Positions 38,644 through 50,200 of a stretch of DNA of 64,000 bases are shown in pieces. The notes beneath the pieces are model-generated. The model was given only the letters and a program-made list of their open reading frames with translations, was not told where the DNA came from and did no database searches. A program made the position numbers and the translations under genes. Origin of the DNA: Glandiceps talaboti (lineage: Eukaryota > Hemichordata > Enteropneusta > Spengelidae); assembly GCF_964340395.1 (NCBI RefSeq), contig NC_135568.1, positions 12,801,776-12,865,775 on the forward strand, given 5' to 3'. How positions within the stretch are numbered: the first letter of the stretch is position 1; the number at the start of each line of letters is the position of its first letter.

Positions 38644-39603
38644 TTACTCAATACCATGCGCAAATATCATAACTAGACCGGGGTCTATGTTAAAATCTTC
38701 ACCCATATGCTGATTATCATGTGCCATTACAACTACTGCTTGTTTTCCAGGAATACGTCGTGTCACATACTGTTCGTATGTATGCCGATTCAGTTGTCGT
38801 GTTTCCAGGGTACTCAGACCTGGTGGCCATCTCCTTTCATGAGCGTTATCCATTATGTCGTTAACAATATGTGATGGACACCCGCTGTCAATCAATGATC
38901 GTTTGATAACTGCCTGAAGCACAGCATCTGGAGTTGAAATCATACCACCCCAACGGGTCACTCGTGAAATCGGTAATGAGTTCGCCCACCGAATGACTTC
39001 ATTTGTTTCAATTTCATCCTCAATAGCTCGTACCGATGGGCTTGGATTTGGATTAGAGCAACGAATAGCTCTCATGTATTCCCGTAACATTTGCATTTCA
39101 CGTTTTTGGTCTGTGTACATTCTCTTGATGTCTACGAGTTCAGTTTGAAATTCACACATTTTGGTCTGCTGTTGTTGTAAGAGTGTTCGCAGTTCACGGA
39201 CACAGTTATGCTCTTTTAGTTCATCTTTGGGTATGACAAGTCCACATCCCTGCTCGCAATGTACAGGACGTTTGGGATTATGCTCACACTCACCCAGGTG
39301 TTGTTGCAAGATATCCAATTTCACTACAGTGGTACATCCAAAACTGGCATTGTCGCATGCAATGTTGAGTCGGGACAATAAATTACGAAGGATACGTGGT
39401 ACAGGTTTCAGCTGTGTCGGAGTGATTTGATTGCGATCTACAGGACATGTATGTTGTCTTGATAACCACTCTTGAATGCAAGCAGAGCAAAATGCATGTT
39501 CACACTGTGGAGCTTGTACAGGGTCTTCTAGGACACCACTACATATTGGACATATCAGTTCCTCATCTACTTCACCTTCGAATCGACCAACTTCAAAACC
39601 CAT
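38644..39603 (-). CDS. RNF41: RNF41/NRDP1 E3 ubiquitin-protein ligase
   Basis: This complete 319-codon CDS in one exon is close to the vertebrate length of about 317. The product begins MGFEVGRFEGEVDEELICPI. Residues about 18-57 form a C3HC4 RING finger (CPICSGVLEDP, then CEHAFCSACI, ending CPVD). A zinc-finger segment follows (CDNASFGC, then CEHNPKRPVHCEQGCG), then a coiled coil (about 133-190, QQQQTK to REYMRAIR). The C-terminal USP8/receptor-binding domain is very well conserved (RVTRWGGMISTPDAVLQAVI, RIPGKQAVVVMA, PGLVMIFAHGIE). In vertebrates this E3 ubiquitinates ErbB3 and other cargo and partners USP8; the same role is inferred here. The ATG has A at -3 and G at +4. An acceptor (CATTTGCAG) lies 14 bases upstream, so the longer in-frame extension to 39657 is intron and not protein. 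Confidence 0.97.
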   Translation of the reverse strand: MGFEVGRFEGEVDEELICPICSGVLEDPVQAPQCEHAFCSACIQEWLSRQHTCPVDRNQITPTQLKPVPRILRNLLSRLNIACDNASFGCTTVVKLDILQQHLGECEHNPKRPVHCEQGCGLVIPKDELKEHNCVRELRTLLQQQQTKMCEFQTELVDIKRMYTDQKREMQMLREYMRAIRCSNPNPSPSVRAIEDEIETNEVIRWANSLPISRVTRWGGMISTPDAVLQAVIKRSLIDSGCPSHIVNDIMDNAHERRWPPGLSTLETRQLNRHTYEQYVTRRIPGKQAVVVMAHDNQHMGEDFNIDPGLVMIFAHGIE

Positions 39604-39617
39604 TGTGTCTAGCAATC
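39604..39617 (-). other. RNF41: RNF41 5' UTR part of the coding exon
   Basis: On the - strand, TTCATTTGCAG ends at 39618 and the exon begins with GATTGCTAGACACA directly before the ATG. A preceding non-coding exon is therefore required. Confidence 0.8.
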
Positions 39618-41857
39618 CTGCAAATGAATAAATGTATAATTTACCCTTATAAACCAATCTCTAAAAATTATCCCAATAATTTATTTTGACACCACACACA
39701 CTCTCGTACACACACTCCTCCCCACACACAGTGACACACACGAGTGTGTTCTCAAAACTATAGAGAAAGCATCGTCCTTGCCATCCAGTTCGCCATGCTT
39801 GACAGGTTTCCGCTATGCTTAAGCTGTACTTTCTAAATTACAATATTGTAATAATACTTTCAAATGAAGAGAAATAGCTGACCCCAATAGTTCAATGTGT
39901 GCATGCGTCAAAAATACACATGTCAGGGTATGTTTCGATGTTTTAAGAAATTTATATATGCTGATCATTCTGCAGTTATATGCAAATTACTATGTTATTT
40001 ATATGTAAATTACTATGCAAATTGACTACATTCTTACAATCTATCCTGGGGAGAGCACTGTATAATGAGACTACTAGTAACAATTTACCTCATAGAACAA
40101 TTTTACTGGGAAATTATCACACTGATACTCTCCTACACTTTGACAAATATGTATATCCTGTATCCTGTATCCTTTTATCTATGGGTATTATTTTTTTTGA
40201 CAATCAAGATATCGCTGTGGCTGTGTATATGTACAGTATAACATTACCTACAACATCCCCCTTCACAAGAAAGCCAGAAGCATTCTGTACAGAGTTCAAA
40301 TGTCAACAGCTTTGTTATTTTTTTTTTATCAGAACTGTACTTTGTACATGTTTCATATAATGATTCTGAAAATATCTTTTAGTTTTAGTCTTTCACTCTG
40401 CATTTAATATAATGAAGGGGTTTGTGTCTAAAAGGGTCTGAAGCCATATTTTGTGATATTTCACTTTTAACAATTTCAATTTTATTCATATGATTTCTCA
40501 TCTCACAGAAGGTCACCCTTTATTCTGAAACATGAATTGAAGTTAGTTGAGAGTCAAAAGGGCCCGGGGAAAAAATGTTTCTCGTTCTCAAAATGATATT
40601 ACTCAAAGGCCATGCTGACATTTTCCGATCATTTGCAGTTCCTTCTCCAATCTTATTCACCAAATATTGCTCTGGGTGAAGATGAAAATGGGAAAAAAAT
40701 CATGATTTTGTCTTCGGGTCATAAGGGTCTAGTGCTGAAAATATATTTTTGACTGTTTTCAGAATTACATTTTTGTTATTATCCCATTTTGGCACTAATC
40801 TCTTCATATTCAAAATACAAAGTCAGGGATTAGAAAATAGCAGATAAAATGTAAAATAATGTACATCTATGTGAGAAATGTTACGAGCAGACACTACATG
40901 TACATACTACATGTAGCAAATTTTATGGGACTCTATACTCTATGCATTGCAATTTGGTTTTTCAATATTACATTACATGTAGTAGCATGTCTGATGTCAG
41001 ACATTTCCTAAATACTGTGATTATCAGGTAGTTTTGATACAATTTGACAATATATATTGATGCAAGGCTAACTGGTTTTGTATTTTTTTCAATACATGCA
41101 ACAGCAAATATGCATGGTAAAAATGCTACTGTAACCTTGTAAGGAACAAATTATAATTAGGTATAATATCATACAGACAGAAATAGAACATGCTTGAATT
41201 GTTTACTTAGACTTAGTCACACCTGTTGTACAATTGTAACCATCACAACTGCAGTTAACAAAATTAAAAAAAATATGTTATCAGATTGACCCCACTTTGG
41301 AGTGGCTTAAGTTTGACAATAAACCAACAAATAAAGAGTTCAATCAATCAATAACTGTCACAAAGTTATTTCAAGTTGTTGTTATTTTCATTCTTTCACA
41401 AAATGTTGACATCAATTTACTATATTAACGCTCCATAAATTTTCGAAGTCATGTCAGTTTTACTAAGGACTGTTGAGGTCATGTTTGTTGATACTCATAA
41501 TGCAGTGACATTAGCTGAACCTTGTTATTTTATATAATACATGTATGCACATGTTATTCTATTGTAGTAGTCAGTTTGTATAGTAATTTTGTAATCTGGG
41601 TATAGATTACAGTTTTGTTTATCTATATAGCATGCACCACGCCCAGGTCTACCTTTTCAAGAAAGTCAATAAGTATGTAATATCTACATGTGCCTGGCTA
41701 TTTTAATATGTCTTTTATTGGATTCGCTATCCAAAAGTCATGCTTGTCTATGGATGTAATTTAAAATGCAACTTTAATTTAAAATGTTGTCACATTCTCC
41801 TCTCTGTTTGCAGAGCACTGAATTCTAATTATGATATACACAAACAAACAGATGCAT

Positions 41858-42116
41858 CAGTGTGCCCTCTAAGCCAATTTGACATGCCACTGACACACAC
41901 AATTTCTAATGACACACTAATGGTGTTCCCTACATTGTATCTCTTACTATGTGGTGACTCACAAGAAATGCCAGTTTTTATTATTTTGACTAACAACAAC
42001 AAAATTTGGTGTTCACTACATTGTATCTCTTACTATGTGGTGACTCACAAGAAATGCCAGTTTTTATTATTTTGACTAACAACAACAAAATTTGGCTATC
42101 ATTAGAGGGCACACTG
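41858..42116 (+). mobile_element. hAT-like MITE with internal 86-bp tandem duplication
   Basis: The ends CAGTGTGCCCTCTAA and TTAGAGGGCACACTG are perfect 15-bp terminal inverted repeats, extending to 17 bp with the flanking AT. CAGNG termini are typical of hAT elements. The 259-bp element has no coding sequence. Two nearly identical 86-bp units run from 41922 to 42095. An 8-bp target duplication is not clear, so the superfamily call is tentative. Confidence 0.7.
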
Positions 42117-42487
42117 ATATACGCATGTACATGTACCTTCTTCACAGAATGGAGAAAGGGGAGAGGGTCGTTGTAAGAATCGAGTTCCGACTTACTCCAT
42201 CTGTAAGCCGGACCACATGAGTACCATAAAACAATTTATTACTGGGTGCAATTTAGCCACTATTTTATTTCTAAGCCTTATTCAAGCGTAAGGCAAAGAC
42301 TTACATGTATGTTCTGTTCCAAGATCAAGAGTAAGCTTTCTTCCACTGTATTTACTTCATCAGAATGTTACAATACACTTGTCAACACTCGACATGAGTT
42401 TTGATAGGTAAAGAAGTGACTAAAACTCAGGTGTATTTTACCTAGTTACCATACTTAACAAATACACTGGAATAACATACAAGAATG

Positions 42488-42671
42488 TGTACACATCCTC
42501 TAATGTCAGTAATGAAAGATAATATTTTTTGTTGTGGGTGAAAATGATAAAAACTGTTTTCTTGTGAATCACCACACAGTGAGAGATTGGGGAACACCAA
42601 ATTGTGTTGAGTCACAAGAAATTGCTGTGAGTAAGTGCCAGTGGTGTGTCAAATTGGCTCATAGGACATTG
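42488..42671 (-). mobile_element. Second, diverged copy of the hAT-like MITE, opposite orientation
   Basis: Read on the - strand it follows the 41858-42116 element: AGCCAATTTGACACACCACT, then AATTTGGTGTTCCC, then GTGATTCACAAGAAAA and TTTTTATCATTTT. The end is ACACATCCTCTAATG in place of the TIR. It has only one copy of the internal 86-bp segment and its ends have decayed. Confidence 0.65.
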
Positions 42672-43389
42672 AAATTCAAATATATTGTATATAATTATCA
42701 TAATTATGTAATACATATGTAAAGACACTGTCAATTTCTGTTATATACATTTTGTAGTTCATTTATTACATTTTGTTATAATTTCTATATCAAACTGTTT
42801 TACCATACAATTATTCCCCCCCCCCCCAACTCCTAAGTATATGTCAATCCATTTTTAAAAAGAAAGATAGCACTGTACACCTGGACTGTAAAGTAACACT
42901 GTACCTGTACTTTTCATCATCATAAATGTATTCATACAAATTACATGTTTAGATAATCAATCAATCAATCAAATTTCTATAGTACTGATTTCCGGAGCAA
43001 CGTTCTGTTCAGTAGCGCTGAATGGCTAAAGCACATCATATGCTTTGGTGAACAAATAAGTCTTCAGTTTTGTTTTGAAATAATCCAGGCTAAAAAATCT
43101 ACATGTATAAACATTACCATTAGTCAGATATTACACTTGGGTTTTTTTTTTTGTATTCAATGTTTTTATTGAAATTTATACTTATTAATGTATCTAACAA
43201 AGAAAGGGAGTGGAAACACTTTCACTTTTGTTTCTAGTGTCTGATGGTAATCTATTCTATGTAGATTACCTCTTTCATTTCCCTGACACTTATAGGCAAT
43301 GGAAAAAATGTGTGAACTGATCAAATTTCCCACCTCTCTGTCAGCTATATTCTAAACAGTAACAAACTCCTGCTCAGACCAGATATAAC

Positions 43390-43690
43390 TAATCCAGTAG
43401 TCTAGTTCCTATACAGTATCCTTATGATTTATACCTTTAGTTTTATATTAGATTTATACTATACAGTATCATTACGATAAAGACCTTTAGTCCAGTTCCT
43501 ATACTGTATTGTTACGATATATACCTCTGGTCTAGTTCCTATACAGTATCATTACGATATATACCTCTAGTCTAGTTCCTATGCAGTATCATTACGATAT
43601 ATACCTCTAGTCAAGTTCCTATACAGTATCATTACGATTTATACCTTTAGTTTAGTTCCTATACAGTATCGTTATCATGATTTATGTGGT
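43390..43690. repeat. 40-bp minisatellite, about seven units
   Basis: The unit contains TCTAGTTCCTATACAGTATC, then ATTACGATATATACC. The word AGTTCCT recurs exactly 40 bases apart at 43534, 43574, 43614 and 43654, with more diverged units upstream. It is related to the units in the 33350-33557 element. Confidence 0.88.
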
Positions 43691-46690
43691 GGTTAGACCA
43701 CAGCTGGTACTCAGACTACTAACCCAGAGACTTGGCTAAAAGGCTCAACACAACAAACGAGCAATGACGTCAAGTTAGTAGCCACTTGACCCAGGCTTAT
43801 CTAATTCTAACACTGCTGTTAATATTCCACCATTTCATTACATTACTAGCATCTTCATATCTACTGTCAAACACATCCAATAATATCAGCCTGTTAGCTG
43901 TGGGAATGGTTGGCTGAAAATATTTAGGGGTTATGGTCTTTCTGGTAACTACTATTTCAACATGAACTCCTCAATTATTATTCATGCAAAGCAAATGCTT
44001 TTATGATTAAAATGAAATCAGGAATTTGAATAATACAATGGCCCAGAACAAAACCTGTTGCCACTAGTCTGGTTGAAAATACTGGTAAACACGACAGGTA
44101 CATGTATGCCTTTTCTAACTAAAAAATACTGGTAGATATCACAGGCATGCCTTCTCTGACTAAACATACTGGTACATGTATATCATCTAAAAAAGAATTT
44201 AAGTTGCCAGTATGATCTATATCAATCTACACTTACATTGTATCATAACTGAAGTAAATATTTGCAATGTCAACTTGCCCATTACTCAATACTGCAACTA
44301 CAAGTGAGATGGCAATATCTGCTAGTAACTAGTAACGTGTCCCATCTTTAAATACCTAAATAAGTTGTACACTTAAATTTCCTAAACCTTGGAAATTAGA
44401 AATATAATTGGAAATGGACCTGCTGTGGCACAGCACTACTGTAGTTAAATCTTTTTTAAAAAGGGCATTATACTTCTTTCTTTTTTTAAGTTTCATTTCT
44501 TCAAAACTCAAACTTCAATAATATCTTGATTATAAAAGGAGAAGGACGAAGTCCTCTTTTTATTGTTCATAAACTTTAAAGTACAATTTAATGTAACCGG
44601 GACATTGTGTACTCATACTGTACCATCACACAGAATCAATGGTTGACAACATTTACTCCGCACTTGACTGCAACCCTAACACAATTTATGTAGATGAAGC
44701 ACTCATATTTCTGCTACAAGAACTATTTGTAAAATTTCAGCTACACATATGTCATAGTTTACAGCTTCCCCTAAATACTTTTACAACCTTATCAGGTAAA
44801 AAACAGCTATGCTGTTCCATTGGTATCACTGACAATGATAACAGTACTTGATAGAATGTTGATCTACTGAAAATGTGAATTTCATAATATCACAAATTCT
44901 CCACAGCTGTGCTTATCTTGGGGACAAAGGACTTTAAAGTGTATAAGAAGTTCTGTTATCTGGATGTAGGAAGGGTGTAGTTTGTGCATTTCCTGCTGTA
45001 TCAAGAATTCACATATTGGTTTTGCCACTTCATAACCCTAAGAGGGGGAACAGGAAACAACAATTCTCCCCTCCTTGATCTTTGGTCTGACACTTGGTAT
45101 GATGTCTACACAGATTTTCTATGTAGCTGTATTCATAGACATCTCTGTTGCACTACAAAATATGCATGAATCAAATTTCACATGTCGCTGTTTGAGATAC
45201 CATGCTAGTACCATACATGCCGATATATGGTCAGGTCACAGTCTCCACCCATTCAGGTGACTGCGTCATATCTTAACCTGACACAGTTTGACAGTTAATT
45301 GGCAATTAGTAAGCTTTATGGTCACACTAGCTTGGTTACTAATGAGTACAAGTCCAAGGTACAATGTACTTCAATATCAAAGGCTTTTTGGGTCATAACT
45401 GAAAACTTGTTATAGTCTTCCACTTGTTTGAAAAGACTTTGTTTACACAGTGACATTTCTAAATGTGGTGCACTGTTCATAAATGTACAAGAAGGCATTT
45501 TACTTTTTTTTCACAACTTATTTTGTTAGAAATGGAGTATCTTACTACTAATATACACTAGAAGTCCACTGATATGTGAATTGCAAGTATGTAAACACAG
45601 CATTTTTGTCATTTTTGTGACAAGTTAGTTTTGATTCTTATATAAGTTTCACTTGTTGTTCTGTCCAACCTGTAACAACTTTTTTGTAAGCTTTGAATAG
45701 TATGGTTTATTTATACAGCATTATGGATCAGTGGACCCAGCTGGTTATGCTAGACACAGGCAAACAGTAATCCTAATGGGAACACCTGTCAACTACAAAC
45801 TGAATCTGGCATAGGTCATAATTTGCATGATTTTGTTCAAAATTATTTTTTTTTCAATCGTATTTTAACTGTCTTCAGGTCACGTTCATGTAAAAGATAA
45901 TGGATGTGGCAGGCTTCTTACAAAACAAATAAGGAAATGAACTGGGTGTATTCTACTAAAGAATGTAAGCTTAGAAACAATAGTGACACTTATAATATAG
46001 AACTTAGAAGTCTTTGTACTGTGGGGTCAATGTCTATTTAGATATAACAATAACCATGACATTCAATGGGCTGTGTTCTAAAAAAAGCATGTGTGATACT
46101 TCCATGCATAAACAAACATGGGGGTAGGAAGTCCTTCCTACATTACAAAAATATTTGGACATCATGTGTTACAGCATGGTTAGCGGTTAAGTACACAGCT
46201 GTTGACCGGTGTATTTGCGAAATTTTCGCTACATGTACAAAGCTCGCCATGCGATATGTTCAACGTTCAACTTTGAGTTTGTTTTCATTTGGTCAACACT
46301 TTTTCTACAAAGTTACAATGGAGATATTTAAAGAGCTACTAGCTAGCCAATTTTGGAAATATTGGTAACTCTAGCTGTTGCATTATTTTTTTTTTACTTT
46401 GAAGCGAAATGTAGGGTTTCTAAATCTACTCTCTTGGATATAGCCAGCTATATTCAACCTAAGACCACAAAACATGATGGTCTTGAGGTTCAACCACGGA
46501 TGTATTACTCGAGTGAATCGGTAAGAATACATCAGTGGATCAACTGACGACGTTACCTTTCCTTCCGACCATATCGAAATGTCAACAAAATATTTAAAAT
46601 CCTAAATATTTACAATTATTGACCCCTTTACATCTCCTATTTTGGGTGAATTTCAGAGAAAATGTGCACGAACAGCATTATATACTGGTT

Positions 46691-46697
46691 TCTTACC
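46691..46697 (-). other. RNF41: Likely splice donor of RNF41 non-coding exon 1
   Basis: On the - strand the sequence reads CACTATAGACCAG|GTAAGAAAC, a strong donor, with the exon ending at 46697. It lies in CpG-rich sequence and faces the SETD2 start, as expected for a first exon of a divergent gene. Joining to the acceptor at 39618 is inferred. Confidence 0.45.
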
Positions 46698-47261
46698 TGG
46701 TCTATAGTGAACGACGGTGGAAAACGAGTGGCCAAACTCGAAAACGTACCCGGCGAGACGACGGACAAGAAAACAAAATCTATCTCGCTCGTTCGACCTC
46801 TTGCACATGCGTGCTCAAAGTCTTTGCAACTCTTCGAAACAGTCCAGATGGATGGCGCTGTTCGTGACGTCATACAGCCATGTGATACAAACCCCGGGAT
46901 AGTCAGAACGAGGCTGGTGACCGCGGCGTTAGGAGGAAATCCCGGCAGTGTTGGCTCTAATTTTAGACAAGTTTCCATGGAAACATCTGTACGAGTGATG
47001 AATATTTTATTGAACTAACATGCCCAGTAAGTTCCTTCGCCGACATTTAAATTAATATGGCACTGGGGAATTTTTTTATTGCCGCGATCATCTGAGATCG
47101 CTTCCCCTCCAGCTCGACTTCCTCCAACCAATGCGAGGAAAGTTGTGTGTAGTATGAGGTGTGGAATAGCACTAGTGAGTCATCCCACCCACGCTTCTAC
47201 AACTTTCTAGTAATACAACTACGTTGTTGGCAAATCATCGTAAATTGGTACAGTCTGAAGA
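46698..47261. promoter_or_regulatory. Putative divergent RNF41/SETD2 promoter region
   Basis: The sequence between the likely RNF41 first-exon donor and the SETD2 ATG is distinctly CpG-rich compared with its AT-rich surroundings. It contains a perfect CRE TGACGTCA at 46865-46872 and a CCAAT word near 47127-47131. No TATA box is evident at a sensible distance. Both genes would be transcribed outward from here. This is inference from layout and composition. Confidence 0.5.
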
Positions 47262-47296
47262 ATGGCAGAACTCTATGACCCAGCTTGTCCCACTGA
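47262..47296 (+). CDS. SETD2: SETD2 exon 1: start codon
   Basis: ATG has A at -3 and G at +4. An in-frame TGA lies two codons upstream, fixing this start. The exon encodes [11 protein letters not shown] plus GA and ends at a strong donor CTGA|GTAAGT in phase 2. The match to the first residues of the vertebrate SETD2 core start (M-x-x-x-Y-D-P-x-x-P-T) supports the identity although the exon is tiny. Confidence 0.75.
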
Positions 47297-50200
47297 GTAA
47301 GTATTATATTACATATTACACGAATATTATAAATCGTATGGCCTGTTTTTAATTTAAAACCTTGAATAATATTTACACTAGCACACAGGTAAGTTGAACG
47401 GGAAAACGGTGTCGTAATAATGACACAACAGAACATGTTCATAGTATTGAACAACAATCACACGTTGTCTTTATTTATTCTTTCAAAACCGGTAGCATAA
47501 TACACAGGCCGACATCATCGCAATGATGTTTGCTAGAGTCTTTTAATATGAAACCAGTCAGCCTCTCAAATGGATCGAAACATCCAGAGGAATAAACCAT
47601 CATAGATAATGAAACCAACGGTACGGTGAATGTGTAACTTGTCAACCACGAGTTCCTGGAATGACACAAAATTACCATCAAAGGTAGACCAAAATCAAAT
47701 TTTACAGATTGAAAAAAAAACATTACAAGTTGAAGTAGACAGACAAAAAATATTGTAAACATCTACGCAATGTTTCAATCCCGTTGCAAAACACATAGCT
47801 AAAGTAATGTTATATGTATATCTCTCGCACATGTGAAAGTTTATTATTGTTTTGTCCAGCTGGACACCTCGCTTTTAAGAATCCCATGTGGAGTTGCTAC
47901 ACTGTGTCAATTCTTACGATTGTAAATTGATACGAACATATGATACGTGTTTCCTCCGACTGCTGCACGTGCACGGTAGCCGATGTGAAGGACTCCCAAT
48001 CGAGGAAAACTACCCGTTTTTATCAAAGGACGTCGTTTGGATATTTCGGTCCTTGTTGGTCCTATCTATGGTCTGATCCACGGTACGAAGGATTGGGGTA
48101 AGTTGCGTAGCGTGGTTGATTAGCATACACGAATAATATGAATTGCGATGGCAACGTAACACAGTAAAGTGAACAAGATGTAAATTGTATTTTTAGTAAT
48201 GTCAATGATGCCTATCAAATTGGTACAAATTTCCGAATCATTTCAGCGGTTAGTGTTGAGGAAATCTACCTACAGATATGTGATCACACGAAGAAAATTG
48301 CTTCATTTGGTTGTGCATCAGCTAACTTCGTACACAAAATTTCACTCCGGGTAGGAAATTACGACGGATGCACACTTTGTCTCAATGACCCTCAGTGACA
48401 TTGCTGGCAACCGTGTCGTAACTTTCCGTGAATAAAGATATCTTAGTTGCACAAACCTGTCAAAATTATAGTATCACTATGGAAGCAACAGATCAAAGGA
48501 TGTAGACTATTAAACATCCGCGGTGTAAAAATAAGTCACGGCACCAAAACTGGCGTCGAGGGTCGGATGATCTGAGTGCACATACAGGGCAAGATGGCTG
48601 CCATATTTAAAAGATTCTTCTCTTGTACAGCGAACTTTGCCGTCCGTCGTCACCAATTTCAGCGCTTAGATCGCATATTCCCAAATTCAAACTACATACA
48701 CAAATTCATTTCAAATCGACCGAATGCGCAAACATATTTCTGGTGAAGATCGTCGGACAGATTTTCTAATATAATCGGCGAGTCGCCGTACTCTTTGCTC
48801 CTTTCTCAGAAATCCAACATGGCTGCCAGTGTGTGTTATTGATAATGACACGCACTGTGCTACCCTTGCATTCATTTACATAAAATACATTTGCGCAAAC
48901 CATCCGAAAGCCATATATGTCGTTTGGGGATATCAAGTTTTAATGGTCTGGCATATTATTTTGACAAAATATCAACACGGTGACAAAATTTCTACGTGAC
49001 ATCGGTTCAGATTTGGCACCCGTTTAATACAAAGATGGCGGTCGATGTTATTTTCTATCCCTCCCAACTGTCAATCAATGTTTCAGTTCGCGGGAAAATC
49101 TACGAAGTAGATCAGCTCATTATAAGAACAGGAAACGTCTGTGGTAATCTGTGCTTTTACCTGATCACCTTTGAAACATAATTTATCAGAATAAAAGGGT
49201 GCATATATGTGTGTCAAGACTTTGGGTTGATGGCACTCATTCATTGCAGCATGTCATGTGACCTTGTACATTACTATATCCGGGCACTTTGGGGAGCAAA
49301 CACACCGAGATTCATCGAGACAACATTCATACAAAGCACTGTCGAATTTCGTTCATATTTTACCAGAAAATAGACACACATGGATGAAGTGTATAATGTA
49401 AGTTACACACCCCAAAAGATGTCATAATCATGTCTTTACAAGATTTCATGTTTGTAATTACAGTATGATTTGGTAACGGTAGTATATATCAGGGTTTCAG
49501 GTGACACATTTACATTATGTACAATGTATGTCTGCAGCTGATCCAGATATGCAAATATCCAGTACACTGTGCAGAATCCCTGATAAACTGCAAACTGGAC
49601 TGTTTGAAATTATGCAAACAATTAGCCCTTGTTCATATGTAATTTGGAGTGTTGTGTTATTAATGTTGAAATGTTAAAATGAATGACATAAACATCAGAG
49701 GATCAGACATGTTTTCTGTGATATCTTAGTATACCCTAATTATTCAGGGGGTGGGGGGTGGGGGATGTCTTGATACAAAATCTGCAATTGAGGTCACAAG
49801 TTAGCCCCATAAATTATGTACAGGTCAGGGACTGTACTCTCTTCATGTAGTGGAAGACATGATAAGAGTTTTCCTTAAGTGATAAAGTGGTGTGCTGTTC
49901 AAAATGTAAAATGTAGAGAAAAGAAATGAAGGCTACTGTAGTTCATGCAGTATCACAATTTTTGTAGTTATTTTGATTTCTAACAAATCACACACACACA
50001 CCAACTCTCCAGACAGAGTGACAATGAATTAACTGGAATGTGATTATGATCATAAAAACATCAATTTATACCAGTTATAAAGTCAACCTTAGGTGTTCTC
50101 AGCCAAAGAGAGCAATGAGTGAATGGATGAGAATGTGTAATGTGCCGAAAAAAACATATGGGTACTATATATCGAAGTGCTCTGGTCGAAAGAGCTCCAG

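Larger units (their letters stand above)
39618..46690 (-). other. RNF41: Probable RNF41 intron 1, with repeats
   Basis: The interval between the RNF41 acceptor and the best upstream donor (46697/46696) contains no recognised coding exon on either strand. It contains the MITE pair (41858-42116 and 42488-42671), the 40-bp minisatellite (43390-43690), a C run at 42817-42828 and a fragment near 42957-43090 beginning with AATC units that looks like the end of a dispersed repeat. TGACGTCA occurs near 43764. Confidence 0.5.

Noticed and set aside
39604-39657. 18-codon N-terminal extension of the RNF41 frame
   Set aside because: A splice acceptor at 39618 separates it from the exon, and the conserved protein starts at MGFEVG.
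46066-46547. Overlapping 100- and 64-codon frames near the divergent promoter
   Set aside because: No recognised domain, and no exon-like joins to SETD2 or RNF41.
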